DNA of 64,000 nt from contig NZ_MCIB01000001.1 in the NCBI RefSeq assembly GCF_003609645.1, positions 434,001 through 498,000 on the forward strand. Reading direction: 5' to 3'. The stretch is from Thermohalobacter berrensis (GTDB taxonomy: Bacteria; Bacillota; Clostridia; Tissierellales; Thermohalobacteraceae). Shown piece after piece: positions 16,548 to 24,727 of the stretch (position 1 is its first letter; each line of letters opens with the position of its first letter). The notes under the pieces were generated by a model. That model searched no databases and was not told the origin of the DNA. It saw nothing but the letters and a program-made list of their open reading frames with translations. The position numbers and the translations under genes are program-made.

Positions 16548-17078
16548 TTATTGCTTTAGACGTTTTCCTTGTATATCATAATAATAAATGCTTCCTTGCA
16601 TTTCTGATTCTGGAATATCAATTTCTAGTAACACCATTCCTACACCATTAGCTTCTTTTTCATAAATATATTTATCATTTATTACATGTTTTACTTTTGC
16701 AAAATCTGGATTATTACTTACTATAATATCTACACCCCGTATACCACTCTGTGTACCTCTATTAAAAAATGGCATAAAAAACTTAGAAATAGAAATATTA
16801 GATGATTTTTTTTCAATTGATTGACACTTATAATTCCCATTATTATCTTTTTTAAAAACTGCAATTCCTAAATTATACCCACCTTCTACAAATCCAGCAA
16901 ATCTATATTCTTCAAAATCAATCACATCAATGATAGAAATTGGTTGGGTTATAATATCACTGTTTGATATGATTTTATTAATAGAAACCTTATCACTCCC
17001 ATAAGTAGGTCTATACAAATAAAATATTGACATAACTGTTAGAATGATTCCTAATATAACAATCACTTTTCGTTTCAT
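16548..17078 (-). CDS. Hypothetical exported or membrane-anchored protein
   Basis: A 176-residue protein that I do not recognise. One N-terminal helix (residues 4-22, KVIVILGIILTVMSIFYLY) is a signal anchor or signal peptide with no lipobox. The remainder appears to be an extracellular beta-rich domain (FAGFVEGGYNLGIAVFKKDNNGNYKC, GVDIIVSNNPDFAKVKHVI). The GGYNLGIAVFKKDNNGNY stretch resembles the FLGFFKKDNKGEYYLE stretch of the protein at 17312, which suggests that these neighbours belong to related families. Good ribosome site (AGGAGG). Function unknown. Confidence 0.7.
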   Translation of the reverse strand: MKRKVIVILGIILTVMSIFYLYRPTYGSDKVSINKIISNSDIITQPISIIDVIDFEEYRFAGFVEGGYNLGIAVFKKDNNGNYKCQSIEKKSSNISISKFFMPFFNRGTQSGIRGVDIIVSNNPDFAKVKHVINDKYIYEKEANGVGMVLLEIDIPESEMQGSIYYYDIQGKRLKQ

Positions 17079-17311
17079 ATTAACCTCCTGATCTTTATAT
17101 CACAATTTATTATAATTATATAACTTCATATATTTTATGAATTTAACCTTATAAAATAACCCCTTAATCTCTATTTTTTATAATGCAGTATTTGCACGTA
17201 ATTTAGTACCAATAAGTAATATTCAACTCCATTATGCTGTTAAGATTACTTTTTGTAATAAACAATATATAAAAATTATACTCATCAAAGTATATGATAT
17301 TGTATACCGTC

Positions 17312-17614
17312 TTAAAATTTATCAAATAAGGATTTAGGTCTTTGCCCTTTTTTTAATTTGCCCTCAATTACTACTTCTAAATAATATTCTCCTTTATTAT
17401 CTTTTTTAAAAAAACCTAAATATTCCTCCCCTGTTTGATTAAATCTTATATATACTTGAGATTGATTGGGCCCATTATGAACACTCCAGTATATATCTAA
17501 TTCTGTATAACTATGTCTCCAAATCCATTCATAATTTTTTATAGGTATCTTCTTATAATCATATACCCATGTACTAAACATGATTTGACAACTGTCAGTT
17601 CCAAATCTTCTCAT
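17312..17614 (-). CDS. C-terminal soluble part of a probably frameshifted membrane protein
   Basis: One hundred residues from the first ATG, but the frame stays open upstream for 29 more codons (VDKFKEIKSIHYYSQE...) up to the end of the 17686 gene, with no start codon or ribosome site in front of the ATG. Read in this frame the sequence continues the upstream membrane protein after a -1 shift at 17692-17698. It is therefore probably the extracytoplasmic domain of one protein of about 230 residues. Contents include a Trp/Tyr-rich beta domain (YEWIWRHSYTELDIYWSV, YLGFFKKDNKGEYYLE). Function unknown. Confidence 0.6.
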   Translation of the reverse strand: MRRFGTDSCQIMFSTWVYDYKKIPIKNYEWIWRHSYTELDIYWSVHNGPNQSQVYIRFNQTGEEYLGFFKKDNKGEYYLEVVIEGKLKKGQRPKSLFDKF

Positions 17615-17685
17615 CTTATCTTGAATCGATGATTCTTGTGAATAGTAATGAATCGATTTTATTTCCTTAAACTTATCAACTTCTC

Positions 17686-18000
17686 TTATTTGTTTTTTAA
17701 TTCAAATCTTTCATTGATTGGTAAAGGTATCATTATGTATTGAACAATTATGAACATTAATAAAGAAAACACAAGAGCTTGCAACTTAATTTCCTTATTT
17801 ACACGTGATTTAGTAATGACTACAAAACATACTATTATAATTAATAGGGGTATTTTAATAAATCCTATATTTAAAGAAAAATAAAAACTAAAGAAAATTA
17901 GTACAATCTTAATCCATAGTCCTTTTTCTTTTTCCTTCTTTAGTAAAGATATTGATATAATTAGTAAACAAAAAATTAATGTCAGATAAAGATAAAACAC
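17686..18000 (-). CDS. N-terminal membrane part of a probably frameshifted protein
   Basis: 104 residues, starting at GTG with AAGGGGG six bases upstream. Three or four membrane helices fill residues 1-93 (MFYLYLTLIFCLLIISISLL, IVLIFFSFYFSLNIGFI, IPLLIIIVCFVVI, LVFSLLMFIIVQYIMI), then NERFELKNK and stop. The stop comes right after A AAA AAC; a -1 shift there joins the frame to the 17312 frame and gives a sensible fusion (FELKKQIREVDKFKE). Whether this is a mutation, a sequencing slip or programmed recoding is open. Confidence 0.6.
   Translation of the reverse strand: MFYLYLTLIFCLLIISISLLKKEKEKGLWIKIVLIFFSFYFSLNIGFIKIPLLIIIVCFVVITKSRVNKEIKLQALVFSLLMFIIVQYIMIPLPINERFELKNK
17692..17698 (-). other. 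A AAA AAC heptamer at the frame junction
   Basis: On the minus strand the zero frame reads TTA AAA AAC AAA TAA. The heptamer A AAA AAC fits the X XXY YYZ pattern for -1 slippage, and slipping there enters exactly the open frame of the downstream domain. The run of six A could equally be the site of an indel. Confidence 0.5.
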
Positions 18001-18050
18001 ACCAATCCCCCTTGTAGCAAATATCCATTTATCTATAAAAAATTGCTTTA

Positions 18051-18212
18051 TTAGAAATTTGCAAATACTTTTTGCCTTAAAAAATATAAAGTAACTATTC
18101 CAAATACAATAAATAATATTCTTTTTAGAATGTTTTCATTCAAAGTTGTAATCTTCCAAGACAAATCTATCAATGCTAACCTAATTCTTAAAAATAAAAT
18201 AGTCACATACAT
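18051..18212 (-). CDS. Possible 53-residue single-helix membrane protein
   Basis: A small frame beginning MYVTILFLRIRLALIDLSW with AAAGGT five bases before the ATG, ending with one membrane helix (ILKRILFIVFGIVTLYFL) and RQKVFANF. It ends 50 bases before the start of the 17686 gene. Just upstream (near 18285) a perfect GGAGGTG ribosome site leads into only 11 codons before a stop. An alternative frame across the same DNA (ALLIEFLIAILKVIDV) is also open, so the region may be a damaged gene and this call is tentative. Confidence 0.35.
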   Translation of the reverse strand: MYVTILFLRIRLALIDLSWKITTLNENILKRILFIVFGIVTLYFLRQKVFANF

Positions 18213-18341
18213 CTATTACCTTTAATATTGCAATAAGAAATTCAATTAATAAAGCTTGTATTTATTTACATTTCTATACATGTAACCCACCTCCTCTTTT
18301 ATATTCTAAATGCTAAGTAATTTTCTTTATATCAAAAAGAA

Positions 18342-18370
18342 AAAAACCTACAAAATTAATGTAGGTTTTT
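18342..18370 (-). terminator. Strong terminator after the 18426 lipoprotein gene
   Basis: An 11-bp perfect stem (AAAAACCTACA at 18342-18352 against 18360-18370), seven-base loop, and TTTTTTC on the minus strand. It is about 55 bases past the lipoprotein stop. Confidence 0.85.
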
Positions 18371-18397
18371 ATTAACAATATTTTTTATTTCCTTAAT

Positions 18398-18424
18398 ATG
18401 ACAGACGAAACGTCCCTTTGTCAT
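18398..18424. repeat. Small palindromic repeat-like element
   Basis: ATGACA at 18398-18403 pairs with TGTCAT at 18419-18424 around a GACGAAACGTCCC core. This style of element (TGACA...GGGACG...TGTCA) recurs in many clostridial genomes between genes, as I recall; only this copy is visible here. It touches the stop of the lipoprotein gene. Confidence 0.4.
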
Positions 18425-18425
18425 G

Positions 18426-19109
18426 TTAAATATCACCTAAGTATTTATCTATCAATTTATTTATCTGTTCATTATTAAGCTCAATTTTAGAATGAAGCTT
18501 TTCTACTTTAACAAGACTTTCTACTAGCGTTAAATCTCCGTATTCATAATTTCTTACCCTCTTTACTAATCCAATTTCCTTAACATAATAATTTTTTATT
18601 TGGTAATTATCTCTTATTGTTGTAATTTCTAATGTTATATAATCTCCAGACGGCGTAGTAACCTTTTTATTCACTCCCGTAATTTCATATTTTGTACCAT
18701 CTTTGCTTTTCCAACTTGTACCTATTGCAATAGGAGTTTTTAGTACTATAATATTTTTGTTTGCTGTTTCGTCTGAATAATTTTTATCAAAAACTCCAGA
18801 ACCGCTTTCATTATAAACTAATTTAATATATTGATTAGTTACTTTATATACTCTAACGACAGTATTTCCATAATTAATTATATTTGTTTGATATTTATCT
18901 GAGTCAATTTTATTAATTATATGTATTGTACCTGAATTCTCAAATCCTCCGTTAAACGCTTTCAGCAAATTATTTTTAGGTAAATATTCTTCTATTTTTA
19001 TATTAGTTAAGCTTGTATTGCTATCTACTATATCTTCTAAGCAAGCTGATAATGACATAGCTAAAGTTAAAATTAATAAAATAGCTATAAATTTAATATG
19101 TTTAAACAA
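18426..19109 (-). CDS. Putative lipoprotein
   Basis: A 227-residue exported lipoprotein. Residues 1-23 form a type II signal peptide with the lipobox LSAC (cysteine 23). The mature part is beta-rich with a KTPIAIGTSWKSKDGTKYEITGVNKKVTTPSGDY stretch and FYVKEIGLVKRV-like motif (NYYVKEIGLVKRV), a pattern seen in secreted clostridial and Bacillus lipoproteins that report 'constant part then GLVK' but with no known function. It is a single gene with a strong terminator. Confidence 0.75.
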   Translation of the reverse strand: MFKHIKFIAILLILTLAMSLSACLEDIVDSNTSLTNIKIEEYLPKNNLLKAFNGGFENSGTIHIINKIDSDKYQTNIINYGNTVVRVYKVTNQYIKLVYNESGSGVFDKNYSDETANKNIIVLKTPIAIGTSWKSKDGTKYEITGVNKKVTTPSGDYITLEITTIRDNYQIKNYYVKEIGLVKRVRNYEYGDLTLVESLVKVEKLHSKIELNNEQINKLIDKYLGDI

Positions 19110-19318
19110 TTTAATTTTCCCCCATTCTTACCAATGCATTTATTTTTCTTATACAATACTATAATAATTTAATTAGGTTTATATGAATAAAAATATTAAT
19201 GATTGATTAAATTCACAAATTATATTACAAATATATATAGTAAAAATACAAAAGTTCCCTCTTTAGTAAAGGAAAATGGATAAGACTTGGCTATATTTAA
19301 TTAATAGGTTTTATATTA

Positions 19319-19936
19319 TTAAAAAATCAATCCAGTATCAAAAATTAAAGATTTTATTATTGCAAAATATTCTCTGATAAAATAAGTTACAATTAAAAAT
19401 CTAGGTGTTTTAGCTGAGAGTACATAAGGATTAAAACCATTTAAATAAGCAAGATATTTGGCTCTGAATAAATGATAATCACTTGTAACTATCATAATAT
19501 CATGTTTTTTCTTGCCTTCTTCTTTATCTAATATTTTTTTAGTAAAAATAATATTTTCATAAGTACTAGTAGATTTTTCTTCTTTTATAATCCTATTTTC
19601 TTCTATTCCATTTTTTATTAGAAACCGTTTCATTGCTTCAGCTTCTGTTATTAGCTCATCAGGACCCTGTCCACCTGAAACTATTACTTTCGTTTTAGGA
19701 TTTCTCTCTAAGTATTCTAACCCTCTATTTAAACGAGTCATAAGTGTCAAAGATGGTTCTTCTCCCCTTAATCCTGCACCTAGAATTAATAGATATTTTA
19801 CTTTAAAGTTCTCATCCGATTTAATTGATGTTATGATTAGTCCTTCAATTAGCATAAATGAAACAAACCACATTATAAAAAAATATAAAGGTAATTTATA
19901 TAAAAGTTTCGTATAATTTATTTTTTTCAAAAACAT
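19319..19936 (-). CDS. YdcF/SanA-type DUF218 membrane protein
   Basis: A 205-residue DUF218 protein (ElyC/SanA/YdcF family) with an N-terminal membrane helix (residues 15-34) and a Rossmann-like domain outside. Signature pieces are YLLILGAGLRGEEPSLTLMTRLNRGLEYL, KVIVSGGQGPDE, TEAEAMKRFLIKNGI, EEKSTSTYENI and IMIVTSDYHLFRAKYLA. E. coli relatives affect wall or envelope-polymer assembly and vancomycin tolerance; no biochemical activity is established. It is a stand-alone gene next to a broken acetyltransferase. Confidence 0.88.
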   Translation of the reverse strand: MFLKKINYTKLLYKLPLYFFIMWFVSFMLIEGLIITSIKSDENFKVKYLLILGAGLRGEEPSLTLMTRLNRGLEYLERNPKTKVIVSGGQGPDELITEAEAMKRFLIKNGIEENRIIKEEKSTSTYENIIFTKKILDKEEGKKKHDIMIVTSDYHLFRAKYLAYLNGFNPYVLSAKTPRFLIVTYFIREYFAIIKSLIFDTGLIF

Positions 19937-19975
19937 AAGCCTCCTACTTTTTAGATTTAAAATTAAACATATTAA

Positions 19976-20451
19976 TTATAAATCTAAATACATAGTTTTC
20001 TTTAAATCTTTGAAATTCTTACTATTGTAAAATTGTATAGCTTTATCGTTAAAGGTGTATACATTTAACTCTATTCTTTTAATGTCTTTATTTCTAGACC
20101 ATTCAATTACCTTTTCTAATAACATAGATCCAATTCTTTTATTTTGATAATCACTTTTTACAGCAATGTTATCTAATTGTACCCATTTTCTTTTTCTAAT
20201 TATTGAAAATGGAGACGACTCCTTTATATAACATTCTGAAATCCCACTATTTTTGAATCAACCTCTGCTACAAATAGTCCATTGTTTTTATTGTTGATTA
20301 GTTTTGAAATATATTCTTTAGTTCTTGGTTTCCCCTTAATTTTATTAAAAAGTTCAGGATGATTATCTCGATGATATTCATCAAGTTCATTATAGATTTC
20401 ACATGAGTCATCATAATCCTTTATATTGGCTTCCCTTATTAGGATATTCAT
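19976..20451 (-). pseudogene. GNAT acetyltransferase split by a one-base frameshift
   Basis: The N-terminal half begins at ATG 20451 after GGAGGG (MNILIREANIKDYDDSCEIY...) and reads to VDSKIVGFQNVI then stop. The C-terminal half continues in another frame: ECYIKESSPF, WVQLDNIAVKSDYQNKRIGSMLLEKVIEW (the acetyl-CoA motif A, with QNKRIG for the Q/RxxGxG/A loop), VYTFNDKAIQFYNSKNF and MYLDL before TAA at 19976. Adding one T to the TTT at 20239-20241 restores a single protein of about 158 residues (...VGFSECYIKE...). Substrate unknown. It may be a real pseudogene or a sequence error. Confidence 0.75.
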
Positions 20452-20684
20452 CTCAATTTTCCCTCCCACTTAATACTGATATTTATTTTATATTCACTAG
20501 CAAGCCATATAGTGAATTAATTATATTACGTTATATTTCTCCTTTATGAATATCTTAAGTTCAATTGTCATATTTATTTTTTTTACTTCATAGTTTATTA
20601 TTGGTAAATTTTTCTATGCAAATACAACTGTTTTAAAAATTAAATAAAAAACAATTTGCCAATTTTACTAAAAAAGGTGATTTT

Positions 20685-22361
20685 ATGAAATATAGGAGAA
20701 ACTTAATTTATATGCTACTTTTATCAGCCATCGTTCTTATTATTTGTAATACAAGTTGTATAGTAAATTTTAGCAGTAATTATATTCCTCCTGTTAAGTC
20801 AGAATGTTTAAACGAAAAACTCTTAGCAGACTTAAAAAGGCAAAAATACAAAAATTCCCATAATAATCAAATTAATAGTAAGAGTAAAAATAACCCTTTA
20901 GTCTTAAAAGGGTTTTACACTAAAAATATCAGTTATACTTTATTTAACAATGATAACACAAAAGTTATTTTTAATAAAGATAATAAGCAGGTATTCCCTA
21001 AAAGATATACTAAATTAAAAGGTGTTATTACTTTTAGGGGAAATAATCTAAGAAACGCCCCCAGCTTTGGGGTGGTTGATATAAAGGAAAAAAAATTAAT
21101 CAAAAGTTGGGAGTTTACAACCTCTTCTCTATCCTGGGGAGGGGGAGCAGGTTGGACTGGACAACCTGTTATAGTTAAATGGCCTGATAAAGTAAAAAAA
21201 ATTATGAATATAAAAGAAAAGTTTAAAAATAAGAAAGATTTTGTTGAAGTAATTTATGGTTCATTGGATGGCAAAATATATTTTTTTGATTTAGAATCTG
21301 GGGAGTTATCAAGAAAACCAATTAGTATTAAAAATCCCATAAAGGGCAGTGTATCTATTGATCCTAGGGGTTATCCCCTATTATATGTTGGTCAAGGTAT
21401 ACCCGAAACTGGTAAGATTGGTTATAGAATATTTAACCTTATTAATGGAAAATTACTCTATTTTATTAATGGTATAGATAGTATTGCTTTTAGAAAATGG
21501 GGAGCATTCGATGGTTCTGCTTTAATAAATCGTAATACTGATACTTTTATTTTAGGTGGGGAAAATGGGCTTTTCTATTTTGTTAAGCTAAATACTAATT
21601 TTGATATTAATAAAGGTACTATAAAAATTAATCCAAAATTAATTAAATATAGATATAAAATAAAAAACAATAATTTTCAGGGAATTGAAAACTCGGTTGC
21701 AGCTTACAGAAATGTTGCATATTTTGCTGATAATGGGGGAAGTATTCAAGCTATTGATCTAACAACTTTAAGTCCTATTTGGGCATTAGAAAAATCTGAT
21801 GATATAGATGCTACAATTACCCTTGAAATAGACAATGGAATACCATATCTATATTCAGGAACTGAAGTGGACAAACAAGGTAAAAATGGAATGTCTATTA
21901 TAAGGAAATTAAATGGTTTAAATGGGAAAATTGTATGGAAAAAAGAATATCGTTGCTTATCTGTCAAGGGAAAACATCCTATAAATGGTGGAATGTTTGC
22001 TACTAATGTTATAGGAAAGAAAGAGATAAAAAATATTGTTATATTTACTCTTGCTAGGTATAAAAACTTTAATTCTAGTCTTATGGTAGCATTAGATAAA
22101 AAAACTGGTAAAGAAATATGGAGATGGGAAATGAAAAACTATAGTTGGTCCTCACCTGTTGATATATATTCTAAAAATGGTAAGGCATATATAATTCAAT
22201 GTGATTCAAAGGGGTATATGTACTTAATAAAAGGAAAAACAGGAAAGATTGTAGATAAAATAGACCTTAAATTTAATATAGAAAGTTCACCGGCAGTTTA
22301 TACTAACTACGCTGTTATAGCTACAAGGGGCGATAAAATATATTGTGTAAAAATAACATAG
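20685..22361 (+). CDS. Exported PQQ-type beta-propeller protein
   Basis: A 558-residue exported protein. Residues 6-25 are a hydrophobic export signal; a cysteine at 25 could serve as an atypical lipoprotein site, but the lipobox (NTSC) is poor. From about residue 105 the sequence is a PQQ/WD-like propeller with repeated blades (VIYGSLDGKIYFFDLESGEL, AYFADNGGSIQAIDLTTL, MVALDKKTGKEIWRWEMK, AYIIQCDSKGYMYLIKGKTGKI, YAVIATRGDKIYCVKI). There is no evidence for a quinone-linked dehydrogenase active site, so a binding or scaffold role is more likely. It is convergent with the racemase gene, three bases away, with no terminator between. Confidence 0.85.
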   Translation: MKYRRNLIYMLLLSAIVLIICNTSCIVNFSSNYIPPVKSECLNEKLLADLKRQKYKNSHNNQINSKSKNNPLVLKGFYTKNISYTLFNNDNTKVIFNKDNKQVFPKRYTKLKGVITFRGNNLRNAPSFGVVDIKEKKLIKSWEFTTSSLSWGGGAGWTGQPVIVKWPDKVKKIMNIKEKFKNKKDFVEVIYGSLDGKIYFFDLESGELSRKPISIKNPIKGSVSIDPRGYPLLYVGQGIPETGKIGYRIFNLINGKLLYFINGIDSIAFRKWGAFDGSALINRNTDTFILGGENGLFYFVKLNTNFDINKGTIKINPKLIKYRYKIKNNNFQGIENSVAAYRNVAYFADNGGSIQAIDLTTLSPIWALEKSDDIDATITLEIDNGIPYLYSGTEVDKQGKNGMSIIRKLNGLNGKIVWKKEYRCLSVKGKHPINGGMFATNVIGKKEIKNIVIFTLARYKNFNSSLMVALDKKTGKEIWRWEMKNYSWSSPVDIYSKNGKAYIIQCDSKGYMYLIKGKTGKIVDKIDLKFNIESSPAVYTNYAVIATRGDKIYCVKIT

Positions 22362-22364
22362 AGT

Positions 22365-23057
22365 TTACTTTTTAAGAGCGTATTCAACAGCCTCAGTAGC
22401 GTGTAAATAGGTTGTGTCAAATAGGGATATTTTAATTTCTTCACCTTTAATTATAAGTGGCAACTCAGTACATCCTAATATAACTCCTTCAGCACCCCTT
22501 AGTGTTAAATTATTTATTATATCTTTTATTGTTTTTTTAGAATTTTCTTTGATTTTACCTAAACATAATTCCTCAAAAATAATTTTATTTATTGTTTCTC
22601 TTTCGCTATTTTTTGGGATAATTACTTTTATATTTAATTTTTCTAAGTAATCTTTATAAAAATTACTTTCCATAGTATATTTTGTTCCTAATAAGCCAAC
22701 TGTATTTATTTTTTTACCTTTAATAGCTTTTCCAGTAGCATGTGCTATATGTAAAATTGGAATGTTTACTTTTGATTGAATTACATCAGCATATTTATGT
22801 ATAGTATTTGTGCATATAACAATAAAATCTGCTCCAGCTTTTTCAAGGCTACGTATAGAATTTATAATTATATTTTTAACAACATTCCAATTACCTACTC
22901 TTTGGTTATATTCAATCTCAGCAAAATCTACACTATATATAAGACATTTAGCAGAGCGATAACCCCCTAATCTTTTGTTTACTTCTTTATTAATAATTTG
23001 GTAATAGCTTAATGTAGATTCCCAACTCATTCCACCAACTAAACCAATTGTCTTCAT
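22365..23057 (-). CDS. Aspartate/glutamate racemase family protein
   Basis: A 230-residue cofactor-independent amino acid racemase of the Asp/Glu (hydantoin) family. The two catalytic cysteines are in VICTNTIHK (about residue 84) and VILGCTELPLII (about 195), and the start IGLVGGMSWESTLSYYQIINKEV is typical of aspartate racemases. The start is the ATG at 23057 with AGGAG eight bases upstream; the GTG used by the longer frame overlaps that ribosome site. Aspartate racemase is the best guess. A small membrane-protein gene (23108-23300) lies just upstream on the same strand. Confidence 0.88.
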   Translation of the reverse strand: MKTIGLVGGMSWESTLSYYQIINKEVNKRLGGYRSAKCLIYSVDFAEIEYNQRVGNWNVVKNIIINSIRSLEKAGADFIVICTNTIHKYADVIQSKVNIPILHIAHATGKAIKGKKINTVGLLGTKYTMESNFYKDYLEKLNIKVIIPKNSERETINKIIFEELCLGKIKENSKKTIKDIINNLTLRGAEGVILGCTELPLIIKGEEIKISLFDTTYLHATEAVEYALKK

Positions 23058-23107
23058 TAATTTCACTCCTACATTCTATTTTCTTCTTTAACTATTTTAA
23101 ATAGTTT

Positions 23108-23300
23108 TTATCCAAAAAATAAGTTAAAAAATCCTATTAAAAATATAACAATCCCCCCCTAGCCTGCCTAAAATAAGTGAAGCATCACTTGGCTCTGCAT
23201 CTTTATAATGCATACCATGACTTAAATACCAGCCTATCTTAGGAGCAATTATATTAGTTATTCCTAAAACAATAAGTATAAAAGATATAAAACCATTCAT
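23108..23300 (-). pseudogene. DUF6199-like small membrane protein, frame broken at a G7 run
   Basis: Starts at ATG 23300 with AAGGAGG eight bases upstream: MNGFISFILIVLGITNIIA, then PKIGWYLSHGMHYKDAEPSD and LILGRLGG. After a run of seven G (C run at 23153-23159) the zero frame gives DCYIFNRIF and stops at 23124. With one G fewer it gives GIVIFLIGFFNLFFG and stops at 23108, a natural second membrane helix. The two-helix shape with a GWYL...EPSD loop matches small DUF6199-type proteins. The G7 run may be a mutation, an error or a phase-variable site. Confidence 0.6.
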
Positions 23301-23566
23301 ATTAAAGCCTCCTTAGAAAATATCTATATATTTTTATAGTCCTCTACATTAATAGGTGATAAATAGCATTTTGAATCAACAATTTTTTAAAATACACTAG
23401 TCTCTCGCCCTTTTGATTTTTTAATTATATTTTAAGTTATTTATATGGTAAAAAACAGCATACTATCTTTATATTAAAACCTAATGTTTTTATTCCATTG
23501 ATTATTAATAATTGAAATAATATAATATTATATGTAAATTACAAATTTTAGTGAAAAGATGGTATT

Positions 23567-23767
23567 ATGAGTGCTGATTTAAAATGTAATATTGATAATT
23601 GTACATGTACTTACACTGCATGTCTAAGACGTGGAAAATGTTGTGAATGTATAAGCTACCATAGGGGTAAAAATGAAATACCTGGTTGTTTTTTCACAGA
23701 AGCTGGGGAAAAAACTTATGATAGGTCAATAGAGAACTTTATTGCAGATTACAAAAACAATAAGTAA
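23567..23767 (+). CDS. DUF6485 family cysteine-rich small protein
   Basis: A 66-residue soluble protein with eight cysteines arranged CNIDNCTCTYTAC, RRGKCCECI and PGCFF, matching the DUF6485 family of anaerobic Firmicutes and archaea. The clustered cysteines suggest bound zinc or an iron-sulfur cluster, though this has not been shown to my knowledge. Its last 19 bases overlap the 3' end of the convergent membrane-protein gene at 23749. The ribosome site is weak (GAAAAGATGG region). Confidence 0.8.
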   Translation: MSADLKCNIDNCTCTYTACLRRGKCCECISYHRGKNEIPGCFFTEAGEKTYDRSIENFIADYKNNK

Positions 23768-24318
23768 TCGATTAACTTCCCTATTCCATATTGCCCAGTT
23801 CGATTATCTTTAAAAATTGGAAGTTTAGGAGGATAAAAGGTAAAGATAGCCAAAGCAAACGCATGTGTAATAATAAAACAGATACTAATGATTGTAGCAA
23901 TATAACCTAATTTACGATACATGAGTATTTTATAGCTTATAATTTGACATGATATAGAACCTATTATATATGACAGTATATCTAATACTAAAATATTTTT
24001 TCCTAATATGCTAGTATAAGAATAATAAAAAACAATAATAAATAATTGTAAAGTAAATATTCCTAAAGCCTTTGCTACAATAAAATTATTAACTTTATCT
24101 TTGATATATCTATATTCTAATATTGAAAATAGAAAAAGTGACCAGTAACCTAATTTAAGATGTTCCCATACACTTTCATTTACTGGACTAAATATCCCAA
24201 TTATTGGATAACTAAACCATTCATAGATAAAATGTAAAATAGAACCAAATATTATTAAAAAAAATATGCCTCCAACTTCCCAATAGAATACATATTTGTT
24301 ATTTTTAATTTTACCCAT
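23749..24318 (-). CDS. DUF6512 family membrane protein
   Basis: A 189-residue membrane protein with about six helices. The segment GSILHFIYEWFSYPIIGIFSPVNESVWEHLKLGYWS (residues 25-60) is characteristic of DUF6512 proteins. The ATG at 24318 is chosen because AAAGGAG lies eight bases upstream; a GTG three codons earlier overlaps that site. Function unknown; conserved polar residues in the first loop (NESVWEH) could form an active site or ion-binding site. Overlaps the DUF6485 gene tail to tail. Confidence 0.8.
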   Translation of the reverse strand: MGKIKNNKYVFYWEVGGIFFLIIFGSILHFIYEWFSYPIIGIFSPVNESVWEHLKLGYWSLFLFSILEYRYIKDKVNNFIVAKALGIFTLQLFIIVFYYSYTSILGKNILVLDILSYIIGSISCQIISYKILMYRKLGYIATIISICFIITHAFALAIFTFYPPKLPIFKDNRTGQYGIGKLIDYLLFL

Positions 24319-24398
24319 ACATTTCACTCCTTTTAATATATCTATATATATGGAGTGTATGTCTTATATTTTGTATTTATACTTTTTTTTTACTATAT

Positions 24399-24590
24399 CT
24401 AATATTTATCTATATCTTCTTCATCCTCCTTTTCTCTATCCTTTATTCGTTCTATTATTAAGATAATAATTAGCCCTACTACACTAATAATACCTAAAGT
24501 TAATCCTATTATCACAAATACATGAGATATCCCAGCTAAAAAAAGTAATATAAATGAAAGAACAACAGCCCAACTAAGAATATTTTTCAT
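24399..24590 (-). CDS. Small two-helix membrane protein
   Basis: Sixty-three residues: two membrane helices (about 5-23 and 27-48) and an acidic-basic tail (ERIKDREKEDEEDIDKY). Ribosome site AAAGGATGATAAT. The helices are close together, a shape common in small clostridial envelope proteins. Function unknown. It lies 80 bases downstream of the 3' side of the hairpin at 24689 and upstream of the DUF6512 gene on a different transcript or the same one; no terminator separates it from the latter's promoter region. Confidence 0.65.
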   Translation of the reverse strand: MKNILSWAVVLSFILLFLAGISHVFVIIGLTLGIISVVGLIIILIIERIKDREKEDEEDIDKY

Positions 24591-24688
24591 ATTATCATCC
24601 TTTTTAATAATTAATTTATATATTCTATTTTATCAATTACAATACCTTCCAGTCCATTAATTTTTTATATCTTAATAAACCTTAAATA

Positions 24689-24716
24689 AAAAAGTCAAGG
24701 ATAACCTTGACTTTTT
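24689..24716 (-). terminator. Strong terminator after the 24728 small gene
   Basis: A 12-bp perfect stem (AAAAAGTCAAGG at 24689-24700 against 24705-24716) with a four-base loop and T runs on either strand, just 12 bases beyond the small gene's stop. Confidence 0.85.
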
Positions 24717-24727
24717 GTTTTAATTAA

